A DNA stretch of 64,000 nt from Chryseobacterium sp. c4a (GTDB lineage: Bacteria; Bacteroidota; Bacteroidia; Flavobacteriales; Weeksellaceae). The notes beneath the pieces are model-generated. The model had not been told where the DNA came from. It was given only the letters and a program-made list of their open reading frames with translations, and made no database searches. Position 1 is the first letter of the stretch. Each line of letters starts with the position of its first letter. Location: contig NZ_WXVU01000012.1 of assembly GCF_009900745.1 (NCBI RefSeq), positions 1 through 64,000 on the forward strand, written 5' to 3'. A program made the position numbers and the translations under genes. Below, in pieces: positions 35,623 to 44,605 of the stretch.

Positions 35623-36269
35623 TTATCCTGCTCTCGTTCTGTCGATATCGACAATCTTGAACGTGCAGAAATCTATGACAAAAGGAACATTTGATTTATT
35701 TTTTACTTCAGTATGGAAGTAGAATTTGCCATTATGAACATAAAGACCTTTTAATAGATACTGAATGCCATAAGCTTTAGAAGCAATGTGCCGGACATAT
35801 CTCCTATTTTCGTGGTAGACCGTTTTGATTACAGCCTCTGTAAGTGATGGTGGATTAAATCCCAGCTCTTCAAATTGAACATTATTCACACTATTTCGTT
35901 CACCTTCCTGCTGCATTTTTTTTAAATCGTAACTTAATGTCAGCGGATCAGCATTGTAAAGCACATTGAAAGAATAAAATTTGCCATCTTCTGTTATGAC
36001 GCTGAAGTTGGTTTCTTCCGTGAAGTCCCTTACTGCGGCTTTACCCTTAGCACATTCTGAGCATCTTCTGCCTTATCAGCTGAGAGATATTCTGAGCCAA
36101 GATCTGTATATCTGATAACCATAGGAAAAATAAGATGCGTTGTTTTATTATAAGTAACTTCAAGACGATAGGGTTCCACCCTTCCCGTCTCTAAGGACTG
36201 CTGTCCAAATGTCTTAAAGAATAGTCCCGCAAACAGGACGATCACAAGTATTTTCTTGATTGATTTCAT
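35623..36269 (-). pseudogene. traN: traN of a conjugative transposon, frameshifted and truncated
   Basis: The first piece (36269-36030) has a signal peptide and VTYNKTTHLIFPMVIRYTDL, the start of the Bacteroidota conjugative transposon TraN family, an outer-membrane pore component of the transfer apparatus. The second piece (to 35623) continues in another frame with RDFTEETNFSV, then YSFNVLYNADPLTLSY and FVIDFCTFKIVD. One missing A in the run at 36040-36042 explains the shift: adding it restores the family reading VLRVKAAVRDF. The C-terminus is lost at a junction with the HTH scrap near 35623-35650. It is non-functional as it stands. Confidence 0.8.
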
Positions 36270-36287
36270 TTTGTCGTTTTTTTATAA

Positions 36288-36425
36288 TTACTTTTTCGCC
36301 ACCAGCAAAACCTGATGACCAGCTTTCAGCGTTACTTTCATTGTCCGCAATTTCTTGGAAAAATATCCCGAAACTCCCTGCATCAATCCCCTGCTAAGAT
36401 CCCCGACTATCTGCTGTCCCGCAGA
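36288..36425 (-). pseudogene. traM: C-terminal tail of traM
   Basis: The minus-strand frame ending at 36288 reads GQQIVGDLSRGLMQGVSGY, then SKKLRTMKVTLKAGHQVLL. This is the end of TraM, which precedes traN in Bacteroidota transfer operons; here it stops 19 bp before the traN start. Only about 46 residues remain. The upstream side is fused out of frame to the DUF4099-type gene near 36410-36430, marking the other edge of a large deletion. Confidence 0.75.
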
Positions 36426-37234
36426 GCGGAGGTTGGTTCTCCACCTTCATAATTAGTTATTTCAACTACGCGTCCCATATTGCCGGTTTTGAGCAGATTT
36501 TGCTTATCTTCATCAGTGAATTTGTGCCCAAAGAAAGGCGATTCCAGATCAGGTTTATACCTTACGAAATTCATCATGATCTGCACCTTGTCATCAACCT
36601 GTCTCAGGGCAAGTCGGGCGTCTCCTTTTAATGGTGCTCCATCAATATTGGCTGCTAATGTAAATACACGGTCAGTCTTATAGCCTTTGAGAAGTTTATC
36701 CAGCTGTCCTGTTTTTTCCAGTAACTCCTGATTAAGACCAAATTCACGTGCTACTTTCCAGTCAATCTTGTTAACATCGTACTTGTACTCCTGCTTAACA
36801 GCATTTTCTCCATTGTTTGTTTCTTGTTTTGCTTCCATTTTTTCCTCTTGTTTTAGTTTATTGTCATACTTCACTTCCAGCGCATCCAGAAGTTTATTTC
36901 CTTCAGGTGTAGGATTGTCGATCGCAGCCTGTAATTTCTTAGCAATTTCATTCATATTGATTTCTGGTGCCTTGAAGAACCTAAATGACATAGGATCATT
37001 CAGCCTTCGCCAGAAATTTGAAAAAAAATTACTGATCGCATCACCTTTGTCCACACGCATAAAGTCCATCAGGTTTGATTTTTTTGGCTCTACAGTCTGT
37101 AGATTTCCTTCCTCATCAACTCCTTTTACTCCTTCTATTTTATTCTTTTTCTTATCCAGAACAAGCAGAATGTCGGATTGCGGTTCCAGTTTATCGGTCC
37201 CCTCTCCTCTCGTTTTTTCAATTTGTTGATCCAT
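36407..37234 (-). CDS. DUF4099/DUF3945-type mobile-element protein, C-terminally truncated
   Basis: The 275-residue product starts MDQQIEKTRGEG and has segments typical of DUF3945/DUF4099 proteins of Bacteroidota conjugative elements: YDVNKIDWKVAREFGLNQE, LLKGYKTDRVFTL and GHKFTDEDKQNLLKTGNMG. Intact relatives go on well beyond this point. Here the frame changes at GGEPTSALRDSR, where sequence of the traM tail begins, and stops soon after. The gene is thus cut by the deletion that removed most of the tra operon. Whether the shortened protein works is unknown; the family's role in element maintenance is not established. Confidence 0.75.
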   Translation of the reverse strand: MDQQIEKTRGEGTDKLEPQSDILLVLDKKKNKIEGVKGVDEEGNLQTVEPKKSNLMDFMRVDKGDAISNFFSNFWRRLNDPMSFRFFKAPEINMNEIAKKLQAAIDNPTPEGNKLLDALEVKYDNKLKQEEKMEAKQETNNGENAVKQEYKYDVNKIDWKVAREFGLNQELLEKTGQLDKLLKGYKTDRVFTLAANIDGAPLKGDARLALRQVDDKVQIMMNFVRYKPDLESPFFGHKFTDEDKQNLLKTGNMGRVVEITNYEGGEPTSALRDSR

Positions 37235-37308
37235 ATAAAAATTTTAAATTCGGTTTGAAGGTAAAATGTAACTAAGGCAGTTCTTTCGCCGGTTCCTATT
37301 CAGACCTC

Positions 37309-37605
37309 TTATTGCCTAAGCTTTCCGCCGTTATAGCATTCGCGGATAAATTGATGGACATCAGAACTCTTGTAAAAGATCTTTCCGCTGATTGTAAAGT
37401 ATTTGATCTTTCCGATGGTACGGTAACGTTGCAGACAACGGTAGGTGATCTTTAACATCTGCAACACATCCTGATTATCAAGCAGTTCCTCTCCGTCAAT
37501 GCTCAGTCGCTTCTTCTCCCTGTTTTCTAAGTCTCCGGCGAGGATGTCTAAACGTTTCATGATACGATCCATCCAGGCCAAGAATTCTGATCTGTCTATA
37601 TTCAT
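37309..37605 (-). CDS. Excisionase-like helix-turn-helix protein
   Basis: This 98-residue protein has a charged N-terminal helix and a MerR/excisionase-type HTH: LLDNQDVLQMLKITYRCLQR, then a wing KIKYFTISGKIFYKSSDV ending in HQFIREC. Proteins of this type lie beside rteC and integrases in CTnDOT-like elements and bend DNA for excision or regulate mobilisation genes. It lies 234 bp downstream of rteC on the same strand, after the rteC terminator. Confidence 0.8.
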   Translation of the reverse strand: MNIDRSEFLAWMDRIMKRLDILAGDLENREKKRLSIDGEELLDNQDVLQMLKITYRCLQRYRTIGKIKYFTISGKIFYKSSDVHQFIRECYNGGKLRQ

Positions 37606-37783
37606 AGCTATTTTTCTTTGGTCTATGAAGCAAAATTGACACTGATTTTCCAGCAGATTCCCACAGGGGAGCTACCCATATCATAGTCATATGAATATTT
37701 TTTTACTGATAATTCTATAGATTTAACATGATTTACAGGATACCAATCTGTCAGATATGACTAGTGCTGACCAACGATATGGA

Positions 37784-37818
37784 TAAAAAATAAGGGCAAT
37801 CATGTAGATCACCCTTAT
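37784..37818 (-). terminator. rteC terminator
   Basis: The stem ATAAGGG / CCCTTAT is followed by TTTTTTATCC on the minus strand, 22 bp beyond the rteC stop. Confidence 0.7.
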
Positions 37819-37839
37819 CAATTGGAAATTTGCAGTTTA

Positions 37840-38682
37840 TCACAGTTCATTATCCATATATTGCTCTAATGAACTTTTTAAATGGTGCAGATATCTAGCC
37901 CTCTGCCCACCCCGAAACTTCATCTGATAAAAGGCATGATGAATATCTCCCAAGCTCACTTCAAAAATATCTTCAAACATCTCGCTTATTCTTCTTAATC
38001 CAATTTTACCATTAGAAACACTGCGGGAAATGTGCAGCGCATAAATGAGTTCGATAAGTGCATTTTTAGAATCTGCCCATGAAAACTCCGCATCTTCATT
38101 AATATCAACAAATGTATTTTCAGAAAAACTAGGTTTTGTGAATTTGGAAGACAGATACGACTGGAGCAATTCATACGATATAATCCGTGCGACCTTATAG
38201 TCATAAAAAGTAGAAAAGTCCCGGTCAACCTCAAAAAAGAAACTATCGATTGCATCAAAGTAATTGATATTACCCAGTCTAAAAAAGTATTCATCTTTAT
38301 CAGTCCGGCCTGATCTGTAATAGCTGTAAAAATCGGATCCGGTAACATGTTTTTTATATTCCTTACTAAGAACTTTGATCTGTTCTGTATAATAAGCGTC
38401 TGTTAGGTCTGTATTTGTGGGACTGGAGGATTCTATACGGACAACCTTATTATAATAGATAAGTTTTCCCATAATATGGGGTTTAACATTCTTGAAGAAG
38501 CCGATCTCTTCCATAATGCTTTCAAAACCATTTGATACCATCTTTTCTTTTAAATCGATTAATGTTCGATCCAGATATGACACCATATGGTAGGCTTCAT
38601 CTATGATACTTTTTTTACTCCGCGACACTTCTTTCTCCTCTTTTTCGATTGATAATAAAATGTTTCTATAAAATTGTTTCAT
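37840..38682 (-). CDS. rteC: RteC-family regulator of element excision
   Basis: This is a 280-residue protein when started at the ATG at 38682 (MKQFYRNIL). It matches RteC, the tetracycline-cascade protein that activates excision genes in CTnDOT. Features are an N-terminal helical region, a central FFKNVKPHIMGKLIYYNKVV, and a C-terminal winged-helix-like part (GLRRISEMFEDIFEVSLGDI, then MKFRGGQRARYLHHLKSSL). An in-frame ATG at 38751 adds 23 non-family residues and is less likely. A degenerate second copy of the gene's middle and upstream region lies at 42485-42815. No rteA/rteB is present, so its inducer input is lost or different. Confidence 0.85.
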   Translation of the reverse strand: MKQFYRNILLSIEKEEKEVSRSKKSIIDEAYHMVSYLDRTLIDLKEKMVSNGFESIMEEIGFFKNVKPHIMGKLIYYNKVVRIESSSPTNTDLTDAYYTEQIKVLSKEYKKHVTGSDFYSYYRSGRTDKDEYFFRLGNINYFDAIDSFFFEVDRDFSTFYDYKVARIISYELLQSYLSSKFTKPSFSENTFVDINEDAEFSWADSKNALIELIYALHISRSVSNGKIGLRRISEMFEDIFEVSLGDIHHAFYQMKFRGGQRARYLHHLKSSLEQYMDNEL

Positions 38683-38924
38683 GATGTTTATAATTTTTAA
38701 GTGAATAACCCTCACACAGCGTTTTTCTCTTGAAAATATATCTCGCATCATTGAGATACAAAATTAAATATACGATATATTGTTTTTCCCAATTGTTTAA
38801 TTAATTCCTATTTAGTATTTGCAAGGAATTGATCATTATCCGTAGTTTTCAAACCAAAATTCGAAAATCTTATTAATTGCAAACTTTTCATGAGAGGTAC
38901 TACAAATACCCAATTATGGTAACC

Positions 38925-39775
38925 TATCTCTTGATCCTCTTTATTATTATTCGTTTAACGAGAACATAAAAAAAGCAATTTCAGACTGGGATTTAAAAAC
39001 TCGTCCTAATATGTCTATCCAATCCCCAATGGGGTATCTGGAAAAGCTGTAGACTTTACAACCGATCCAATAAGCAAAACTATCCTTACCGATGGTCCAC
39101 ATGTTTGACTAGTGTGGATAGTACAAATTATGATACAAACCCATTTTTCGGAATAGATGCTTTTAGATCAAGCATTAAAATGCGAGTAAAAAGACTCCAA
39201 ATTGGAATAACATATAACGATACAGAAGCTATACCTGCACTATTTTGTCATACCCAAAATCATTTTTCAATAACTTATATTGCAGAAACAAATGGCTACA
39301 ATAAGGTATGTGTCTATAAGAATGGAAATTTTTAAGGCTACAGTAAATCTAAAAACTATATGATTAATATAGCAAAATACATCTCTCAACATATAATACT
39401 AATATTGATGAACTTCCCATTTGCGATAGGATCCTCTCCAAGGATGAAATTGAGAGATTAACTTGCTCCTATGGGAAATTTGATGATTGTAACCAGGGGA
39501 GCACTACTCCTACAGCTAAAATTGTTCCTACGGAAACTGAAACCGTCACCGTCTCTCCCAACCCTAGTAACGGACAGATTCATCTTGATGGAAATACCAT
39601 TTTGACCGATTCTAATATAACCATTGCCAACACATCAGGCAAAGAAATATACCGCTCAAAGTCTACTTCAAAAACTTTTGATCTTCAAACAACGCTGCCT
39701 GCAGGTATTTATATCCTCAATCTACAGACCAAGGATAAAAAAATACACTCCCGCAAAATTATCCTGACAAGATAG
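38925..39775 (+). pseudogene. Decayed T9SS-sorted LamG-like protein
   Basis: Successive frames spell the middle and end of the LamG-like family found complete at 43111-54872. They run PLYYYSFNENIKKAI, a frameshift, NGVSGKAVDF (a hallmark of Laminin_G_3 domains), a stop near 39101, NHFSITYIAETNGYNKVCVY, another stop, and DEIERLTCSYG. The C-terminal sorting domain SPNPSNGQIHLDG...GIYILNLQTKDKKI is intact. The N-terminal cysteine domain and signal peptide are absent; the sequence abuts DNA related to the rteC upstream region. It cannot be secreted or functional. Confidence 0.82.
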
Positions 39776-39911
39776 CATAATTGGTTTCTAAAAGTAGTAA
39801 GGCATCCTTTTTAGGGATACCTTACTTTTTATATCAACCCTAAAAATTAAGGTCTTAATATACTTAAATATGGTTAATATTAATATGAGTCTATATTTCC
39901 ATATGCTATTA

Positions 39912-40427
39912 TTATTTCCAAAAACTCCAAACCTGTCCATCAAACAAAGCAAAACTCTTACTATTTTGATCGTAACAAATAGTTCCAGGATAAGGATTAG
40001 GCATGTTTACGACATTAGAAACAGAAGGGAGGATTAAAGCTTTGTTTGGAGATTCCAATACCAAAGCACCTCCTGAAGCAGGTGACGAACCAGATCCTAT
40101 GATGACATCATTCACTCCTACCGGCGGGGGTGTGGAAGCATTAAATGATACGGAACTCGTATTCCCCACATCTGTAAAATTTACGCTTCCCGAATTAGTA
40201 AAACCTACTATTATATTTTGATACATCATAATTGTTCCTGGTGAAGGGTTAGGATTTCTATTTGAATTAATAATAGGTATTATAATACCTTTATCTGACC
40301 CTATTGGAAAATCCATGATGCCACTGCCTCTTATTGTAGTCGTTTCTATTCCTATTTGCGCATTTAGAAGAGTTGAACAAATAATAGCAAGTAAACCAAT
40401 ACTGTTTTTTATATCTTTATTTTTCAT
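39912..40427 (-). CDS. Small secreted protein, fibre-like
   Basis: This 171-residue protein has a signal peptide (about residues 1-23, ending LLNAQIG). The mature part is rich in Ser, Asn, Gly and Pro and has two PGT-type segments (SPGTIMMYQN and YPGTICYDQN followed by SFALFDGQVW). This style is common in Chryseobacterium exported proteins that carry head or fibre domains. No enzymatic motif is visible. It starts 24 bp after the stop of the DUF8202-like gene on the same strand, so the two are probably co-transcribed. Confidence 0.68.
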   Translation of the reverse strand: MKNKDIKNSIGLLAIICSTLLNAQIGIETTTIRGSGIMDFPIGSDKGIIIPIINSNRNPNPSPGTIMMYQNIIVGFTNSGSVNFTDVGNTSSVSFNASTPPPVGVNDVIIGSGSSPASGGALVLESPNKALILPSVSNVVNMPNPYPGTICYDQNSKSFALFDGQVWSFWK

Positions 40428-40451
40428 TGGATTTTTGTTTTAATCTTTATC

Positions 40452-42152
40452 TTAATTATTACAGGCTCTTACCATACATTTCCACGTGCTTCCGTTATAC
40501 AAACTATAACAGTTGGAAGAAGTATCATAAATTATCATTCCTTCTACAGGGGTAGAAATATTTGCCGGAGTCGTTCTGGTAATGACCATTCCCTCAGACC
40601 CAGATTCCAGTACAATGAAGCCATTTGGAATATTTTCAGGCCAGTTATTTTGTTTTGCACTGTATCCTGTTATTCCAATTTTGGTAAATGCAGTAGCAGG
40701 AGTTGTATTAGGCTCCCTTGTACAAAATGTAGTCCCCGTACCAAAAGAAATATATTTATCGCTTGGAAATTTGTAATCAAAAACGGCTACCCCTCCTGAA
40801 AAACTTATTGCAGGTATATACTGGACTTTTGTGTTAAGAGCAGCATCATCTGCCACTACCATATATATCCTGTTCAATGCTGTACCTGCCGGAATACCAG
40901 GATAAGAAGATAAATTTACCTGAAGATATGTTCTCCCTGTATCATTGGTTCGCTGTACACGCCAGATTCTTTGTATTCTATTGAAAGTAGAAGGGTTCGT
41001 CATCGCCGTCAAACCCGTGGCGGTGACATTGTTGTCACCCAATACCAAAAATGTTTTGTCTTGAGCAAAAGCAGTTCTTGTACCTGTTGCATTTGCAGAG
41101 CTAAAATCATTATCATTTGCAACAGTAAGAATTGTATTGGGATTTATGCTGCCTGATACTTTTTGATTCAGAGCAGAAGCATTATCTAATGCCAAGCCAA
41201 AGATATTGTTATTAAAAGTTGTATTTGTGGAAGAATTCCAGGAAATAGAGCCATCTGAAGTTAAATAATTCTGAGGTTGCTGTAGCGAAATGCCATATTT
41301 AATCGCTAAATAAGAACTCACTCTTTGTCTCTCGGTAGGTGTTTGGGTATCTGAATAAAGGATAAACTCTCCTATTCTGTCACCAGCCAAAGAAGTACTT
41401 CCATTTCCTCCGTCATTATCCATTAAGAGAACCATTCCTGGATAGTTTGCAGTAGAAGAGACATTATTTGAAGGCCCTCCATATGATAACCCATTATTAT
41501 CAAAGAAATATTTCATATTCCCACCAGAAATGCTATTATAGTAAGATTGTATACTGGGAATATTGGTTCCTACCGTATTTATAGTATTACTGCCAAAAAA
41601 CACATCTCCAGATTCTTTTTCGTTATAGAAGCTGGGTCTGTTTCCATAGGTTCCGTAAAAAGGAGACTGCCATATTCCCGCAGTAGTTGATGTATTCGAA
41701 CTCTTTGTAGTTCCATTCATCACAAAAACAGTTCTATAGTTCGTTGCCGCTGTTCTTGACAGATGAATATAAGAAGTTATTGCGTTAGTAGTATTATTTG
41801 GAAAACCTAAAGGAAATTTATATCCAGACCGATACATATCTGTACTTACAATTTCTATAGCAGGGTTAAAATTGAAGCTTGGAATAGAAGAAGCTGTTTT
41901 ATAAATAGGTCTTGCTCCAATTCCAGGATCGGCATAGTACCCTGCCATTCCCTGATTGGCTATTCCGTTTACACCACCTGCCTTTTGATTATTCCATAAA
42001 ACAACTTGTGCATTGTTAGTCGTAGTTCCAGTACCAGCATCAGCTTTTACCCATATTTGCAAATTGGCTGAAACTCCCCCTGGAGACTGGCCCCAGGTAA
42101 CCCCATTCATTGCCAGCAATAAGGGAATAATAAATTTTGTTTTCTTTTTCAT
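40452..42152 (-). CDS. Large secreted protein with LamG-like and DUF8202-like regions
   Basis: This 566-residue protein has a signal peptide (ending VTWGQ). The N-terminal lectin-like part contains LQIWVKADAGTGT and NAQVVLWNNQ, typical of Bacteroidota LamG surface proteins. It is followed by GEFILYSDTQTPTERQRVSS then YLAIKYGISL, the hallmark entry to the DUF8202-type region. A C-terminal part has a YDTSSNCYSLYNGSTWKC segment like that of the next gene. There is no clear T9SS sorting domain. It probably acts outside the cell or on the surface; the ligand is unknown. Confidence 0.75.
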   Translation of the reverse strand: MKKKTKFIIPLLLAMNGVTWGQSPGGVSANLQIWVKADAGTGTTTNNAQVVLWNNQKAGGVNGIANQGMAGYYADPGIGARPIYKTASSIPSFNFNPAIEIVSTDMYRSGYKFPLGFPNNTTNAITSYIHLSRTAATNYRTVFVMNGTTKSSNTSTTAGIWQSPFYGTYGNRPSFYNEKESGDVFFGSNTINTVGTNIPSIQSYYNSISGGNMKYFFDNNGLSYGGPSNNVSSTANYPGMVLLMDNDGGNGSTSLAGDRIGEFILYSDTQTPTERQRVSSYLAIKYGISLQQPQNYLTSDGSISWNSSTNTTFNNNIFGLALDNASALNQKVSGSINPNTILTVANDNDFSSANATGTRTAFAQDKTFLVLGDNNVTATGLTAMTNPSTFNRIQRIWRVQRTNDTGRTYLQVNLSSYPGIPAGTALNRIYMVVADDAALNTKVQYIPAISFSGGVAVFDYKFPSDKYISFGTGTTFCTREPNTTPATAFTKIGITGYSAKQNNWPENIPNGFIVLESGSEGMVITRTTPANISTPVEGMIIYDTSSNCYSLYNGSTWKCMVRACNN

Positions 42153-42484
42153 AAGTGTTAAGGATTTAAATATTTCTTTAATTAATATTAATAGTGAAGT
42201 ATTGATAGATACATTTCATCAAAATCCGAAGATATAAAAATTATTTTAGTTACAAATTAACACAAGCAATATCATTTATTAAAGATATAGCATACTACAA
42301 AAACCCTTCATGATAAAAATTTAACAATCTGAAAGCTATTTTATACTCAATTTTACGAATAACAATCATCCTACAAGAACCAGAATTGCTCTTAGATGGA
42401 CTATACCACACTATACAAAATGCTTTTGTAAGGATTATCAATATAGACTACTTAATCTAAATCAAACCTGATCCCCTATCACCC

Positions 42485-42815
42485 ATAAAAAAGAAACTAT
42501 TGATTACATCAAAGCAATTAATATTACCCAGTCTAAAAAAGCACTGTTATCAATCCTGCCAAATCTGTAATAGCTTTATAAATAAAACCCAGCAACATGC
42601 TTTTTATATTCTCTATTAAGAACTTTTATCTGTTCAACATGATGGGTATCCGTTAAGTTAGTATTAGTAAAACTGGATGATCCGAGACAGACGACTTTAT
42701 TATAGATAGATAAGTTTTCTCAATTACTTAATTAATTCCTATTGAGTATCTACGCAAGCGTAATCATTATTCGTAGGCTCCAAAGCAAAATCCGAAAAGC
42801 CACATTTAGAAAGCC
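42485..42815 (-). pseudogene. Degenerate second copy of rteC with upstream region
   Basis: Bases 42485-42720 match the rteC coding DNA at about 38238-38478 with many substitutions and stops. They then jump to sequence matching the rteC upstream region near 38788-38860 (shared words CAATT.TTAATTAATTCCTATT and CATTAT.CGTAG). The start of the gene is deleted between these parts. No function remains. The rest of the 958-bp gap between 42153 and 43110 is A/T-rich with no ORF; it must carry promoters for the genes on both sides. Confidence 0.75.
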
Positions 42816-43110
42816 TAAAGAGGCTGATAAAAATGATTCATGTCAAGAACTTTAAAAGGGAAATATAATCTTCAACACTAAACATAAACTACAAATATTC
42901 TTTATTCAAAATTAAAAAATTACACAATTATTAAATAAAAACAACAACATAATATATTTATTTGTAAATTCATATGAATGAAAAAGCAAAAAACATCCAT
43001 ATATAATACCTGCTTGGAGACAGTTCTTATTTAAAATCATAGAGACTATTTTCTACAAGGTACTTTTACACTTTCAAGTCCCAAAATCATCAATCGAAAT
43101 ATCCCTCATC

Positions 43111-44583
43111 ATGAAAAACTCACCTTCACTCCGAAGAACAATAAGAAAGATATTATTGATAACGCTTCCGTTTCTTGCCATTTTACCACTTAAGGGACAA
43201 GACAAAACCTATGTAAGTAGCCAAACCAACCAAATCAGTGGGCTATGTTTAATATGCGGTGTACAGAACCCAGAAAATGCGGTGGGTAACAATGAGGACA
43301 ACTATTCGGCTTTTAGAATTGGATTGGACGTCAATGCAACAGTGAATCAAGCATTAATTTTTCCCGCTCCAGTCAGTCAATATTATGCTAAAATTGTTAT
43401 AGGCATTGGAGCGGGCATGAACAACCTATCCACGGAATTATTGAAAGGGGTCACCATTGAAACATTTTTAGGTAATCTTTCCAACAATGATAAAATGGGA
43501 ATCACAGGTGATATCCTGAAAATCGGTTCCAATCCCAAAAGAGGAACCGTTGAATTTACTTCCCAAAAACCATTTGACAGAATCAAAATCAGCTTAAAGA
43601 ACAACGGCACCCTTAATCTGGATGACCGGCTAAGAATTTACTACACCTACCATATTCCAAGCGATTATACAACCTGTGGCATCCCTCCGTTTTACCCATC
43701 ATTTTACACACCATTCAATGGGAATATTGAAAATATAATGGGAGGAGGCACTCCTACCGTTTCTCCATCTTCGGCAATAGCGTACCGGAGTGATATGGTA
43801 TGTGGCAATGCTCTGTATTCATCCACGGAAGAATTAACACTCACCCATTATTCAGATATACCGGAATACTACAGTACAATTGCATTCTGGGGCAGAATCA
43901 ATGACGAACCATCCTCCAGTATTATTGCAGGACCTAATTTTTCAAAATTTCATCTATTGAAGGGTCAAATTATTATTAAAACAGCTCCTTATAATTCTAC
44001 TGCTACCTATATCATTCCGTCTAACTCCATCAATCAGTTAAATCATTATGTAATGACCACAGAACTCATTGAGGATTCAAAAAAAATCATAACATGTTTG
44101 TACAAAAACGGACATAAAATCTCTCCCTGCTCTTCCGATTCTTATTTAACACCTACTCCCCCATTCCATCATAAGAGAGGGTTCTGGATCACGGGTGCAC
44201 AAATTGACGAATACCTTGAATATCCTCATAAAGCCTTGAATGAAAATGAAGTCCTTGATTTATATTGCTCTTATGGTAAGTCTCCAGATTGCCAATCAGT
44301 CTCAGGTTCGGTCCCTATTACCAGAGCCAGAACCACTCCGCAAAACAAGCAACTCATTATTTCCCCCAACCCTACCACAGGACAAATCACCCTTGGCGGA
44401 AACATCCTGTTGTTAGATGCTGATATTTCGGTCTCCAACACTTCAGGAAAAGAAGTATACCGTACAAAATTCCCCTCCAAGACTTTTGATCTGCCTGCTT
44501 CCCTGCCGGGAGGTGTTTATATCCTTACCCTACAAACCAAGGATCACAAAGTCTATTCCCGCAGGGTCATTCTTACAAGATAA
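43111..44583 (+). CDS. T9SS-sorted LamG-like secreted protein, copy A
   Basis: This 490-residue protein has a signal peptide (residues 1-30, ending LKGQ). The N-terminal domain (about 35-195) begins QISGLCLICGVQNPENAV with a C-x-x-C motif. A LamG/concanavalin-like middle domain follows (about 200-395, with STIAFWGRIND and KIITCLYKNGHKI). The type A T9SS sorting domain is at about 415-490 (ISPNPTTGQITLGG to GGVYILTLQTKD). It would be exported across the inner membrane by Sec and across the outer membrane by T9SS, and its ligand may be a glycan. Its N-terminal domain is nearly identical to copies B and C; its signal peptide and middle differ. An FMN oxidase gene follows after 22 bp. Confidence 0.88.
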   Translation: MKNSPSLRRTIRKILLITLPFLAILPLKGQDKTYVSSQTNQISGLCLICGVQNPENAVGNNEDNYSAFRIGLDVNATVNQALIFPAPVSQYYAKIVIGIGAGMNNLSTELLKGVTIETFLGNLSNNDKMGITGDILKIGSNPKRGTVEFTSQKPFDRIKISLKNNGTLNLDDRLRIYYTYHIPSDYTTCGIPPFYPSFYTPFNGNIENIMGGGTPTVSPSSAIAYRSDMVCGNALYSSTEELTLTHYSDIPEYYSTIAFWGRINDEPSSSIIAGPNFSKFHLLKGQIIIKTAPYNSTATYIIPSNSINQLNHYVMTTELIEDSKKIITCLYKNGHKISPCSSDSYLTPTPPFHHKRGFWITGAQIDEYLEYPHKALNENEVLDLYCSYGKSPDCQSVSGSVPITRARTTPQNKQLIISPNPTTGQITLGGNILLLDADISVSNTSGKEVYRTKFPSKTFDLPASLPGGVYILTLQTKDHKVYSRRVILTR

Positions 44584-44605
44584 TGAACCTTAACGCAACT
44601 AAATC

